Shown: positions 8,664 through 17,364 of the stretch, in pieces
Layout: each line of letters opens with the position of its first letter
How positions within the stretch are numbered: the first letter of the stretch is position 1
DNA from: Planctomycetota bacterium
Lineage (GTDB): Bacteria; Planctomycetota; Phycisphaerae; WQYP01
DNA: 27,733 bases
Assembly: GCA_021799715.1 (NCBI GenBank)
Contig: JAJYZY010000013.1
Span: forward strand, 1-27,733
Direction of reading: 5' to 3'
The notes under the pieces: generated by a model
What the model saw: only the letters and a program-made list of their open reading frames with translations
Databases searched by the model: none
Told to the model about the DNA's origin: nothing
Made by a program: the position numbers and the translations under genes

Positions 8664-9959
8664 ATGACGACACACATTGGATTGTTGGGATGCGGAACGG
8701 TCGGCGCAACGGTTGCTGAAATGCTGCTAAGCGAGCGGGCTTTACTCGAAAAGCGATCCGGCCAGGCGCTGTCGCTCAAGCGGATTTTAATCCGGGATGC
8801 CACAAAAATTCGCAATACCAGTATTCCTACTTCCCTGTTCACAACCAATGCCGATGATATTATAAAAGACCCGGCAATTAAGATTGTCGTGGAAGTCATG
8901 GGATGCGTCGAACCGGCCAAAACTTTGTCCATGCGGGCCATTAAATCCGGAAAATTGCTGGTAACCGCCAACAAACATCTCCTGGCGCTGCACGGGGTGG
9001 AAATATTCCGCGCCGCCGCGAAAGCGAACTCCTGTGTCTGTTTTGAGGCGTCGTGCGGCGGGGCCATACCAATTGTTCTGGCGTTGACGCGCGGCCTGGT
9101 CGCCAACGAGATCGATCAGGTGGTGGGCATTGTCAACGGTACTTGCAATTATATTTTAAGTGAGATGAGTTCCACGGGTAAAAGCTATGCCACTGCATTG
9201 GCTGAAGCCCAGGCCGCCGGCTATGCCGAGCCTGATCCAACTCTGGATGTAACTGGCGGCGACAGCGCGCACAAACTGGCGATCCTGGCATCGCTGGCGT
9301 TTGGCGTTCATGTGCCGTTTGAGCAGATTGCCGTCAGTGGAATTGATACCATGGACGACATGGATTTGCGGTTTGGGCGGGAATTGGGATATGTCTGTAA
9401 ACTCCTGGCGATCGCGGAAAAGCATGGTAATGGGGTTTCGCTTCGTGTGCATCCGACATTTGTGCCGCAGAAACATCTGCTGGCCAATGTCAATGGCTCA
9501 TTTAATGCCATTGCGGTGGTCGGCCATGCCAGCGGCCAGACGATTCATTATGGCCGGGGAGCCGGTGGGCGCCCCACGGCCAGTGCCGTTATTGCTGATA
9601 TTGTTGAGGCGGCGATGGGAACCGCCCCGCTTCTCTTTAAACAATTGCCGCTTCTAACACGGCGCAGCACCGCCACGCTGGTACCCATGCACGACGTTTC
9701 ATCCCGGCACTATTTGCGGATGATGGTTGATGATAAGCCGGGAATGCTGCATCAGATTACGGGTATATTGGGTAAGCGTGGAATATCCCTGGCCGCGATG
9801 GTGCAACATGAAGCGCACACGGATAATTTTGTACCCCTTGTGGTTATGACGCACGCGGCACCGGACGGCAAAATGACGGAAGCGGTGGAGAAAATTAACC
9901 GATTGCGGGGGATACGCGGCCCGACACGGCATATTCGCGTGTTTGATCCACCCCAATAG
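8664..9959 (+). CDS. hom: Homoserine dehydrogenase with C-terminal ACT domain
   Basis: This 431-residue protein should reduce aspartate semialdehyde to homoserine with NAD(P)H, the branch point to threonine and methionine, in the cytoplasm. A Rossmann motif GLLGCGTVG sits at residues 6-14. The catalytic domain shows the family signatures ANKHLL, VNGTCNYIL (about 157-165) and DVTGGDSAHKLAILASLAFG. A C-terminal ACT domain starts around residue 350 (MMVDDKPGMLHQITGILGKR) and in this family mediates feedback by threonine or a related amino acid. The length is normal for monofunctional ACT-containing homoserine dehydrogenases, with no fused aspartokinase. The next gene downstream, 215 bases away on the same strand, is a PGM-like protein of the subfamily proposed to phosphorylate homoserine, which supports a threonine-pathway pair. 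Confidence 0.95.
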   Translation: MTTHIGLLGCGTVGATVAEMLLSERALLEKRSGQALSLKRILIRDATKIRNTSIPTSLFTTNADDIIKDPAIKIVVEVMGCVEPAKTLSMRAIKSGKLLVTANKHLLALHGVEIFRAAAKANSCVCFEASCGGAIPIVLALTRGLVANEIDQVVGIVNGTCNYILSEMSSTGKSYATALAEAQAAGYAEPDPTLDVTGGDSAHKLAILASLAFGVHVPFEQIAVSGIDTMDDMDLRFGRELGYVCKLLAIAEKHGNGVSLRVHPTFVPQKHLLANVNGSFNAIAVVGHASGQTIHYGRGAGGRPTASAVIADIVEAAMGTAPLLFKQLPLLTRRSTATLVPMHDVSSRHYLRMMVDDKPGMLHQITGILGKRGISLAAMVQHEAHTDNFVPLVVMTHAAPDGKMTEAVEKINRLRGIRGPTRHIRVFDPPQ

Positions 9960-10174
9960 AAACCGTGGGGGCATAAGGTGATTGATATAAGTCCATTGGT
10001 AAAGGGAACCCCGGCTTATACACCCGTGAGTGCCGGGATACAACGTGATGCAAAATGCGGAGAAGCCGGACATACATGCCGCGACATCCCGATTCATCGG
10101 CTCAGAATTGACCGCAAGGGACACATTCGGTGGTAGAATACCACCAGCGTTAATGAAGGGGTTAAATTATTACC

Positions 10175-11383
10175 ATGAAATATGCCATTATCATTCCGGA
10201 CGGAGCAGCGGACGCCCCCATAGCTGAGCTCGGCGACAAGACACCGCTGCAAGCTGCCCGCAAACCGAATATGGACGCGGCGGCCCGCAATGGCCGCATC
10301 GGCACTGTCCGTACCACACCGCCCGGATACAGTGCCGGCAGCGATGTCTGCACCTTGTGCCTGCTGGGATACGATCCGACCGAATATCACCCGGGACGCG
10401 CCCCGCTTGAGGCGGCGGCGATGGGTCTTAAACTCGGCAGTTCGGAATGGGTCATGCGGTGCAATTTCGTGACCATTATTGACGGGAAAATGGTGGATCA
10501 TTCCGCCGGACATATTAAAGATAGTGAAGGTCGCATCCTGTTGCAGGCGGTCGCGGATGCCATCGCGCCGGCGGGAACCGCAAGCGGCATCCGATTTCAC
10601 CCCGGCGTAAGTTATAGAAATTTAATGACGCTTGCATCCGGTGATCTCAGCAAGGTAAAAACCACTCCGCCGCATGATATTCCGGATCAGGGAATCAAAG
10701 CGCATCTTCCGCGCGGTGCCGGGTCCGAGCAACTTATCGATATCATGAACAAGGCCCGCCTGGTGCTCAAGGACCATGAAGTCAATCTGGTGCGGAAGCA
10801 ATTTGGCGAAAATCAGGCCACGGATATCTGGTTGTGGGGCCAGGGGCGCGCCAGGCATATTCCGAGTTTCAAGCAGCGTTTTGGGGTTTCCGGCGCTATG
10901 ATCACCGCTGTGGATTTATTGCGCGGCATTGCCAACCTGCTGGGCTGGGAAAATATTCAAGTTCCGGGCATCACCAGCTATCACGATACCGATTATGCCG
11001 CGCAGGGGAAATACACGTGTGATGCGCTGGATGAATTTGATCTGGTCTGCTGCCATGTGGAAGCCCCGGATGAGGCCAGTCATCAGGCGGATTTTTCGAC
11101 AAAAATTGCCAGCATAGAAGCGATTGATGAACATGTCGTCGGACCGGTAATCAAGAAACTTCAGACGTTTGATCAATGGCGATTGTTGATCATGCCGGAT
11201 CATGCCACACAGTGTGCAACGCGCAAACATCATGAAGCCCCCGTGCCGTTTCTCATCACCGGTTCGCACGGAAAAAGCAGCATCGCCCGGGTTTATACCG
11301 AACAGGAGGCGCTGGAAAGCGACTTGCACATTGAGGCCGGATACGAATTAATGTCCTATTTTCTAACGATGGGAAAATCCTGA
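10175..11383 (+). CDS. Cofactor-independent phosphoglycerate mutase-like protein, probable alternative homoserine kinase
   Basis: This 402-residue member of the alkaline-phosphatase superfamily resembles archaeal-type apgM. The N-terminus IIIPDGAAD gives the metal-binding Asp9. The predicted nucleophile is Ser56 in AGSDVCTLCLLGYDP, followed by GRAPLEAAA. The C-terminal MPDHATQCATRKHHEAPVPF supplies the other metal ligands. A subfamily of these proteins has been proposed to act as homoserine kinase in bacteria lacking ThrB, and position directly after hom favours that over glycolysis. A purely glycolytic mutase cannot be excluded from motifs. The start has GAAGGGG 13 bases upstream, a rather long spacing. 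The 215-base gap from hom shows no clear gene; TTGACC (10108) and TAGAAT (10134) are 20 bases apart, too far for a confident promoter. Confidence 0.85.
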   Translation: MKYAIIIPDGAADAPIAELGDKTPLQAARKPNMDAAARNGRIGTVRTTPPGYSAGSDVCTLCLLGYDPTEYHPGRAPLEAAAMGLKLGSSEWVMRCNFVTIIDGKMVDHSAGHIKDSEGRILLQAVADAIAPAGTASGIRFHPGVSYRNLMTLASGDLSKVKTTPPHDIPDQGIKAHLPRGAGSEQLIDIMNKARLVLKDHEVNLVRKQFGENQATDIWLWGQGRARHIPSFKQRFGVSGAMITAVDLLRGIANLLGWENIQVPGITSYHDTDYAAQGKYTCDALDEFDLVCCHVEAPDEASHQADFSTKIASIEAIDEHVVGPVIKKLQTFDQWRLLIMPDHATQCATRKHHEAPVPFLITGSHGKSSIARVYTEQEALESDLHIEAGYELMSYFLTMGKS

Positions 11384-11384
11384 A

Positions 11385-11397
11385 CCGCCCGCGGCGG
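11385..11397. terminator. Possible bidirectional hairpin between convergent genes
   Basis: CCGCC, a three-base loop and GGCGG form a compact GC hairpin in the 23-base gap between the PGM-like gene and the end of the T6SS operon. It has no U-run on either side. Position between two convergent stops is the main argument. Confidence 0.3.
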
Positions 11398-11406
11398 CCA
11401 TTGGCA

Positions 11407-11811
11407 CTACGACGCCACCAATACTTTAGTCTGACTGGGCGCAATTTGCGCCCCGGAAGGCATATTGGCATTGGAGCCATTGTGGCCAGTGGTGGACGTA
11501 AGATAGACCGCGGGCTGGCCCTGGATTTTCACCTTCGTGCTCCCCTTTTTGAAAGCAACGGTCTGCATATTGGTGCCGGAAACCACGCCGCCCGCGGTTC
11601 CCGCTTCATCCCCCTGCGATTGTGACATCTGGGTATTTAGATTCGCGGCCTCTTTGCCGTCAAATTTTACCTTGGTGGCTGTCTTTTGCGCTTGCGCCAG
11701 ATTTCCGATATTGGGATAGGGGATCGGAATGGGGCCGGCCGGCGACGGTGTCTTGCACACATCGGGCATGCCCATACATACACCGCCGCCTTTACTGGAT
11801 GCTGGAAACAT
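11407..11811 (-). CDS. DUF4150 PAAR-like spike-tip protein
   Basis: This 134-residue protein belongs to the DUF4150 (PAAR-like) family, whose members cap the VgrG trimer and often carry effector domains. Family-type features are the short N-terminal segment MPDVCKTPSP with PIPIPYPNIG (about 15-36), then the central GDEAGTAGGVVSGTN stretch (about 67-81), and a C-terminal GQPAVYL strand and NMPSGAQIAPSQTKV (from about 116). Cys12, Cys19 and His109 could help bind a metal, but this is a guess. The protein ends right after the PAAR-like fold with no toxin extension. The ATG at 11811 has AGGAG seven bases upstream and outranks longer in-frame starts. It is the last gene of the T6SS operon, 29 bases after the DUF3540 gene. 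Confidence 0.85.
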   Translation of the reverse strand: MFPASSKGGGVCMGMPDVCKTPSPAGPIPIPYPNIGNLAQAQKTATKVKFDGKEAANLNTQMSQSQGDEAGTAGGVVSGTNMQTVAFKKGSTKVKIQGQPAVYLTSTTGHNGSNANMPSGAQIAPSQTKVLVAS

Positions 11812-11840
11812 GTTGATACTCCTGATAGCGCCAGTGCCGA

Positions 11841-12743
11841 TCAGCCAAGATGAATCTGATCCGCTTTGACCTTGAAATCTTCCCGGGTATTGAGATACGT
11901 ATTTTGACTGCGGGTGTGCCAGGTGGATTGAATCATCATGCGCAGGCGTCCCGCGCAAAGCTGGCACAATTCTTCTACGTTTTGATACACATTTTTGCAA
12001 CGGGAAACAAGCGTCCCGGTGGTGAAATCGGCGCGGTTGGATTTCACCTTGATATGCTCCAACTCACCGGTCAGCGAGGTGCCCTTCATGTCGGATTGAT
12101 CGGCCGCCAGATTGTATTTGTCGGCTGTAACATTCACCTCCGGTGCAGTGAGGTCCGCATTGGATGACCGCAAGCACAATTTGGACATGGTCCCGCGCGC
12201 GGGATCATCAACTTTAATATCCACCTCCCGGCAAGCCTCAATGGCAACAGTGTTGGCTTCCATGCGAATCTGCCCGCCGGCCCTGAAAAGAATGTCATTG
12301 TCCGGGGCCAATATTTCCAGCCCACCGGAATCCGCATGAATCCGGGTTTGCCGCGTGCGCGGATTATACTCCAGCACCAGATCATGTTCGGGGGAATAAA
12401 TCCGCACACATGCCTCCGCACCGGCGGATGGTATTTCGGCGCAGCCACCGCCGGGTAACGCTTGTCGGACAACGGCCTCCGCGGCCCGGGCGACATTTCG
12501 GAGGTCGGAAATAATTCCAATTACATATAAAGACTCCGCGTCCGTGCCGGCAACAAGCACCTGCTGCCCACAGAGCGGTAATTCACCGGATCCCACAGCC
12601 AATGTCGCCAGAAATTCCCTTTCAGCGAGATCGTCCGTAAAGCGGATTTTCACTTTACCGGCACCAGCATGTTCCAGCACCTCCGCGCACGAAAATTGCG
12701 GCCGTAAAGCGCTGGGGTCATGTTCCAAAATTCCACTGTGCAT
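11841..12743 (-). CDS. DUF3540 protein, T6SS spike-associated
   Basis: This 300-residue protein fits the DUF3540 family, which is found beside vgrG, DUF2169 and DUF4150 genes but has no established biochemical role. Residues ~15-85 look like a small beta-barrel: GKVKIRF, GQQVLVAG and LYVIGIIS resemble the OB-fold of VgrG. From ~110 onward short beta-strands repeat (LVLEYNPRTRQTRIHA, GGLEILAP, ILFRAGGQIRMEANTVAIEA, then more to the C-terminus), like a beta-needle. I infer a spike-like or spike-extending role. The ATG at 12743 has AAGGAG seven bases upstream; the upstream 16 codons are therefore excluded. The start lies just inside the end of the preceding gene (stop at 12755), separated by 11 bases. 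No signal peptide is seen, as expected for T6SS parts. Confidence 0.75.
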   Translation of the reverse strand: MHSGILEHDPSALRPQFSCAEVLEHAGAGKVKIRFTDDLAEREFLATLAVGSGELPLCGQQVLVAGTDAESLYVIGIISDLRNVARAAEAVVRQALPGGGCAEIPSAGAEACVRIYSPEHDLVLEYNPRTRQTRIHADSGGLEILAPDNDILFRAGGQIRMEANTVAIEACREVDIKVDDPARGTMSKLCLRSSNADLTAPEVNVTADKYNLAADQSDMKGTSLTGELEHIKVKSNRADFTTGTLVSRCKNVYQNVEELCQLCAGRLRMMIQSTWHTRSQNTYLNTREDFKVKADQIHLG

Positions 12744-12754
12744 GATAAGTCTCC

Positions 12755-14755
12755 TTATTGCTTTTCTGTTTCGTGTTTTGGCGGTTGCCAATCTTCAGCC
12801 GCTGCCAGATCGGGGTCGGTGCGCTTCACATTTTCAAGATTAGCGCCATTCCAAATTGTTCCGATATCCGTGATTCGATGAAGATCGGCCTGCTTGAGAT
12901 CAGCGGAGGAAAAATCCGCCTGGTTAAACGTACCGTAACTTAAGACACAATAGGCCATGCGTGCCTGCCGCAATATGACGCGAACCGCCTTGGCTCTGGT
13001 AAAGTCGGCGCGATCCAGCCGGGCACCGGTTAAATTTGCGCCATCCAGGGTCGCATCCTCGAATCTGGCGCAGCGCAGATCGGCTTTCTCCATTCGCGCC
13101 TCCGTGAGATTTGCCGCGGTGAAATCCGCCAGTTCGGCTTTTACCTCGGGCAACACCGCGCTGTTAAAATTTGCGGCTCTCACGTTGGCGCGGCTGATAT
13201 TAAGCGATTCAAGATGGGAGCGACCGAAATCGGCTTTTTCCAAATCCGAATCCGAAAAATCACACTGCGGAATGTCCATATTCGAGCACTTCACCTGCTT
13301 CATGTTGCACTTGAAGAATATGGTTCGTCCCAGGCGGCTTCCGGTGAAATCGACTCCTTTGAAATCCGTCATTTCAACGCGGCTGTTGCGCATATCCAGT
13401 TTTGCGACTTTTGCGCCGGCCATCTCGCAGTGCCGCATGGTGCTATGCGATATATCCGCGCCGGAAAGATCCGCGCCGGAGAAGATCGCATCTTCCAGCG
13501 TGGCGCGGCTGATGTTGGCTCCCTTTAACGATGCCTGGGAAAAATCCGCACCGGTGAGCGTGCAACCCGAAAAATTGGCCCCATCCATCTGCCCGCCGGC
13601 AAAATCACAACCGGTCAGGTTCATCCCGGAAAAATCCACCTGTTCAAAACCACAGGCTGAAAGGCGGCCGCCATCAAGCCTGGCACCGGAAAGCCGGGCA
13701 CCGCCGAGGCGGCAGTTTTCAAAAGCGGTTGCGGTAAGATTGCATCCCGCGAACGTCGCTCCGGATAAATTGGATTCCTGAAACGCGGCAGCGTTGAGCT
13801 CCGCGCCGTTGAAATTGGCCGCCGCAAGATTTATTTTGCTTAATCCGCTCGAATCGAGGTTGGCACCGGCAAAGCTGGCTCCGGCAAGGTCCATGGACTG
13901 AAATTGAGTTTTTCGCAGGTCGTACCCCGCAAAATCCCTTTGTTGCAATTTGCAGGCAATCAGCGTGCAACCCGCGATATTTTTTGGCAGAACGGAAAGG
14001 CCGAAATCCACTTCAACCAGCGTGGCACCAGAAATATTCGCACTCGTTAGCGCCTTGACTTGTTTCATGCCGCAATTTTGAAATGTCGATTCATCGAGTT
14101 GGGCGCTGGAAAAATTGCAGTCGTCCATGGTAACGAATTCAAATTTTGCTTTGGTCATTACCGCACCGGCAAAATCCGCATCCCGCATGCTGCATGCGCC
14201 CATGCCAAAATCGGAATCAGATAAGCCAATATCCTGTAAGCCCACACCCGCTTGTTCCAGATCCGCCATGGATGGGTTGGTTTTGGCCATGGCCAAAATT
14301 CTGGCAGACGGCTTGATGGTTCGCGGATCTTTTAATAGCGTGGTTTCAGCCACCGCGGTAAGCCCGGATAGATTTGCACCGGTAAACTTCGCCTGATCAC
14401 AAACGGAATTGGTGATTTTGGCATCCGAAAGGTTGGCCGCAGCGAAATTGGCTTCGGTGAGATCGCAATTATCAAATTGTGCATCGGCCAAAGTGGCTTT
14501 TTCCAGGTTAGCACCCTTCAATTTGACATAGCGGAAGATCGCCTGCCGAAAATTAACGCCCTTCAAATCCGCGCCGGATAAATCCGTCCACCAGAGCTGC
14601 ACTCCGGCCAGGGACTCGCCCGAACGGGCTTTGGCGATGACATCTTCCGGTTTCATCAGCAATTTGCTGTGATTTTTAAACTCCTCGGCAAGCCGCTTGA
14701 AGTCCAATTTGGACATATCCAGATTTTGGAAATCAATGGTTTCAAAGTAGCTCAT
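12755..14755 (-). CDS. Large pentapeptide-repeat protein in the VgrG cluster
   Basis: This 666-residue protein is dominated by A(D/N)Lxx-type pentapeptides, which fold as a right-handed quadrilateral beta-helix. A first block spans about 46-132, an interruption with PRTIKPSARILAMAKTNPS follows (about 144-162), and the second block runs from about 180 to 645. The N-terminal 45 residues (KLDFKRLAEEF, HSKLLMKPEDVI) are helical in appearance. No catalytic domain, signal peptide or membrane segment is visible. Cysteines are frequent in repeat positions (for example FENCRL, NFSGCTL). The start ATG 14755 has AGGTGG four bases upstream and follows the preceding stop by 14 bases. The gene sits between a DUF2169-pentapeptide fusion and DUF3540. 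It may be a structural spike extension, an adaptor or a secreted effector; DNA-mimic gyrase inhibitors are also pentapeptide proteins but usually much shorter. Confidence 0.85.
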   Translation of the reverse strand: MSYFETIDFQNLDMSKLDFKRLAEEFKNHSKLLMKPEDVIAKARSGESLAGVQLWWTDLSGADLKGVNFRQAIFRYVKLKGANLEKATLADAQFDNCDLTEANFAAANLSDAKITNSVCDQAKFTGANLSGLTAVAETTLLKDPRTIKPSARILAMAKTNPSMADLEQAGVGLQDIGLSDSDFGMGACSMRDADFAGAVMTKAKFEFVTMDDCNFSSAQLDESTFQNCGMKQVKALTSANISGATLVEVDFGLSVLPKNIAGCTLIACKLQQRDFAGYDLRKTQFQSMDLAGASFAGANLDSSGLSKINLAAANFNGAELNAAAFQESNLSGATFAGCNLTATAFENCRLGGARLSGARLDGGRLSACGFEQVDFSGMNLTGCDFAGGQMDGANFSGCTLTGADFSQASLKGANISRATLEDAIFSGADLSGADISHSTMRHCEMAGAKVAKLDMRNSRVEMTDFKGVDFTGSRLGRTIFFKCNMKQVKCSNMDIPQCDFSDSDLEKADFGRSHLESLNISRANVRAANFNSAVLPEVKAELADFTAANLTEARMEKADLRCARFEDATLDGANLTGARLDRADFTRAKAVRVILRQARMAYCVLSYGTFNQADFSSADLKQADLHRITDIGTIWNGANLENVKRTDPDLAAAEDWQPPKHETEKQ

Positions 14756-14769
14756 GGTTCCACCTGTTC

Positions 14770-17364
14770 TCACGCTTCCGACGGGGCAAGCTTGGTCATT
14801 TTAACATTGGTGGCACCGTCGGTGATGGTGCCGTGCACATTCGCCTCAAGGAATTCAGCCCCATAGGCATTGGCACCACTTAAGTTGGCCTGGGTAAGGT
14901 TCGCTTTTTCAAACGAGGCTTTAAATACATTGGCTTGCACCAAAAGGGCTCCGGTTAAATTGGCCTTATTGAATTTTGCCGTTTTCAGGTTTGCCGCCGA
15001 GAAATTCGCCCCCTGCAAACCAGCTCCGGTAAACGTGGCACCGGTTAATTGGGCGTAGCGCAAATCCGCGCCGGCTAGTTTTGCGCCGGCCCAGATGGAC
15101 TCCCCCGCCTGAATCCCATGCAGGTCGGCATCTGGAAAATCAGCTTGATCCGCGCGCAACTGTGTCGCGTCCGCCATGGCAAAATTCACATGCGTGCCGA
15201 CAGCCTTTTCAAATGTGGCCTCCCGCAGAATGCAATTGGAAAAATCGCCCCGATGAACCGTTGCTCCGGTAAAATCGGCCTGCGCGCAGTTGCAGTTCCG
15301 CCATTTCGAGCGCGAGAGGTCGGCTCCGGCAAAAAGCGTTTCTATGGCCGAGGCTCCGGTAAGAACCGCATCGGTAAGATTGGCCTTTTCCAGAATAGCC
15401 GCATCAAGCGTTGTCCCGGTTAAATTAGCGCCGGCCAGATTGGCACCGGTCATATCGGCCTCTTTTAAGTCGGCTTTTTCCAAATTGGCACCGGAAAGCG
15501 CCGCGTTACTAAAATTGGCCTGCGTTGCCTGAACTTCAGAAATATTGGCGGCGGCCAGATTCGCGCCGGTGAAATTGCACTGCGTCATGATGCAGGCTTT
15601 CAGATTGGAACCGTATAAATTTGCGCCGGCGAAATCCGCGCCTTTCAAGTTCAGCCGCGACAAGTCCAAGCCGGAGAGATTCTCATTGGCCAGACTTTCA
15701 CCGAGGGCAACTTTATGTTCCACCATTTGGCGGGTCCATATTGGCATAGCTTCCGGCGGTTTTTCCGCTTCCGGCTCAGGAATTCCCGCTTTGGCGCGAG
15801 CAGCTTTCATTTGCGCAATCAGGGGCGACAAATCTTCCGGATTGTGCCCCATTTTTGGAAGTAACGCGCCCATCAGGCCGGTCAAATTGGCCAATTCCGG
15901 ATTCGCGGCTAAATCCGATGGCTTAAGACCCTGTGCTTCCCAAAAGCGGATTTGTTCGGCGTGGGCTTTGGCGCTCATGGCGGGCAGATTATCCGGGTCC
16001 AAGCCCAATTTACCCATGGCGGCCCGCAACTGCCCCCTTAATTCCGTTTCGTGCATCGCCGATGCTTTGTCCGGATCATCTTCCACCATTTGATCCAGCA
16101 TGGAGGCCTGTTTGGCTTTCACCTCTGGAGACAATTTTGCGGGGTCCATGCCAAGATTTTTATACATGGCTGCAACTTGAGCTTCCATCTGCTGACGCAT
16201 TTCCAGTTTTTGTTTTTCCTTGGCGGCCAGTTCCTCGGCGGTCGGTTCCGGGGGCGTGGTTTCCGGTGGCGGCTCTTCCGCGGGTTCTTCCGGTTCTTTC
16301 AAAGATTGCAGAAACTTCTGGCGACACACTTCCAGCGATGCGGGCGTTTGGGTCAAGAGTTCATCCATGATGAAGACGTTAGCAACATCCTCAAATTCTT
16401 CCGATTTAACCGCCGCGACGCCGCGCCACAGCAGAACCATTTTCTCTCCGGGCATATCCACCCAAAGCGTATCGAGATTCATCGGCACTTCTTCAAATAA
16501 GCCGGCGGTGCTTTGCGTTGGCCCGGCGCGGTTAATAAAGCAGCGCACGCGAATACCCGGCAAGGATGATTCATATTTCGGGTGCTCGGGATGCAAATTT
16601 TCAAAGTAAATCCGCTCGTCCCCACGCAGATAACCATCCAACTGCATATCGGGCGGCGCAGCATTGAAATAGGAATAATCAAAATCCGTCGGGAACCAAG
16701 GCCAGCGGGTTTTGCGATACGCGCCGGTGTATGTGCCGAGTTTGCTTTTCCGCGTATCCCACTTTGGGCTAAGCGGGGCAAAGCCGGCGGGAAAAGGGCG
16801 ATCTTTGGGACTTTGTATGAACTGCGCCGGATTTTCGATATTCGGCAACGGCCAGATTTCCTGCCCCTGTCCCCCGCGCAATGGTTCGTGGCCCTTCCCG
16901 ACGGGATTGGCTACAAAACTGGGACCGCCATAACTATTTTGATAGCGCAAGTCCATGAATCGAAACGGTTGCGGAGCCGTTGCGGTGCGGCCAAGCAGCT
17001 TCTTTTCCCAGCGGCGCTCACCGGCGATGGTCAACGCGCCGATTTTATGCCCAACTTGAAAAACTGCTTGGCATATCGGAATCGGTCTACCACCCGGCGG
17101 ATGACATTGGCCGACCAGCAGCAGATCCGCTTTGGGTTTGAAATACGCAAAATCCGATTCGTAGCGCGGCGGACCGATTTTTTCCTCATCATCGGGATAA
17201 AATTCATCACCGGTGGGAAAGGGTTGTTTAGGAAGAGCAACTGGCGGCATGCCGGCCTTTAAGCTGTAGGTTGCTTTGGCAATAAGGGTCATGGAATGCC
17301 CGGGAAAATTATATCTTCCGGCAAGCGGAGCAAAGGTTGCGGTGGATTGGTTAGCGACTTTCAA
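14770..17364 (-). CDS. DUF2169 adaptor fused to a pentapeptide beta-helix
   Basis: This 864-residue fusion opens with a DUF2169 domain (about 1-345; FPGHSMTLIAKATYSL at 20-35, then RFMDLRYQNSYGGPSF and the LWVDMPGEKMVLLWRG core). DUF2169 proteins serve as adaptors or chaperones loading effectors onto VgrG in studied systems such as Agrobacterium. A Pro/Glu-rich linker (356-375) and a helical region (376-550) with three degenerate repeats follow. Pentapeptides run from GESLA at 555-559 to about 845. The start is TTG at 17364 with weak Shine-Dalgarno signal; the DUF2169 homology begins so early that a later ATG is unlikely. A 10-codon ORF (17361-17393) ends in TGA overlapping this TTG. The gene follows vgrG by 83 bases and precedes another pentapeptide gene by 14. 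Confidence 0.85.
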   Translation of the reverse strand: MKVANQSTATFAPLAGRYNFPGHSMTLIAKATYSLKAGMPPVALPKQPFPTGDEFYPDDEEKIGPPRYESDFAYFKPKADLLLVGQCHPPGGRPIPICQAVFQVGHKIGALTIAGERRWEKKLLGRTATAPQPFRFMDLRYQNSYGGPSFVANPVGKGHEPLRGGQGQEIWPLPNIENPAQFIQSPKDRPFPAGFAPLSPKWDTRKSKLGTYTGAYRKTRWPWFPTDFDYSYFNAAPPDMQLDGYLRGDERIYFENLHPEHPKYESSLPGIRVRCFINRAGPTQSTAGLFEEVPMNLDTLWVDMPGEKMVLLWRGVAAVKSEEFEDVANVFIMDELLTQTPASLEVCRQKFLQSLKEPEEPAEEPPPETTPPEPTAEELAAKEKQKLEMRQQMEAQVAAMYKNLGMDPAKLSPEVKAKQASMLDQMVEDDPDKASAMHETELRGQLRAAMGKLGLDPDNLPAMSAKAHAEQIRFWEAQGLKPSDLAANPELANLTGLMGALLPKMGHNPEDLSPLIAQMKAARAKAGIPEPEAEKPPEAMPIWTRQMVEHKVALGESLANENLSGLDLSRLNLKGADFAGANLYGSNLKACIMTQCNFTGANLAAANISEVQATQANFSNAALSGANLEKADLKEADMTGANLAGANLTGTTLDAAILEKANLTDAVLTGASAIETLFAGADLSRSKWRNCNCAQADFTGATVHRGDFSNCILREATFEKAVGTHVNFAMADATQLRADQADFPDADLHGIQAGESIWAGAKLAGADLRYAQLTGATFTGAGLQGANFSAANLKTAKFNKANLTGALLVQANVFKASFEKANLTQANLSGANAYGAEFLEANVHGTITDGATNVKMTKLAPSEA

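Noticed and set aside
11812..12000. Longer 197-residue version of the DUF4150 protein
   Set aside because: The added N-terminus overlaps the DUF3540 gene and lacks family similarity, while ATG 11811 has a strong AGGAG box.
12957..13781. 274-codon open frame opposite the pentapeptide gene
   Set aside because: Its regular Ala/Pro/Ser pattern is the mirror of the pentapeptide repeats on the coding strand; it is not an independent gene.
12755..15700. Periodic short DNA repeats that might suggest a CRISPR array or tandem satellite
   Set aside because: The periodicity is about 15 bases and in frame, coding for pentapeptides. There are no conserved direct repeats with unique spacers.
16582..17262. 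226-codon open frame opposite the DUF2169 domain
   Set aside because: It is antisense to a conserved domain and has no recognisable features.
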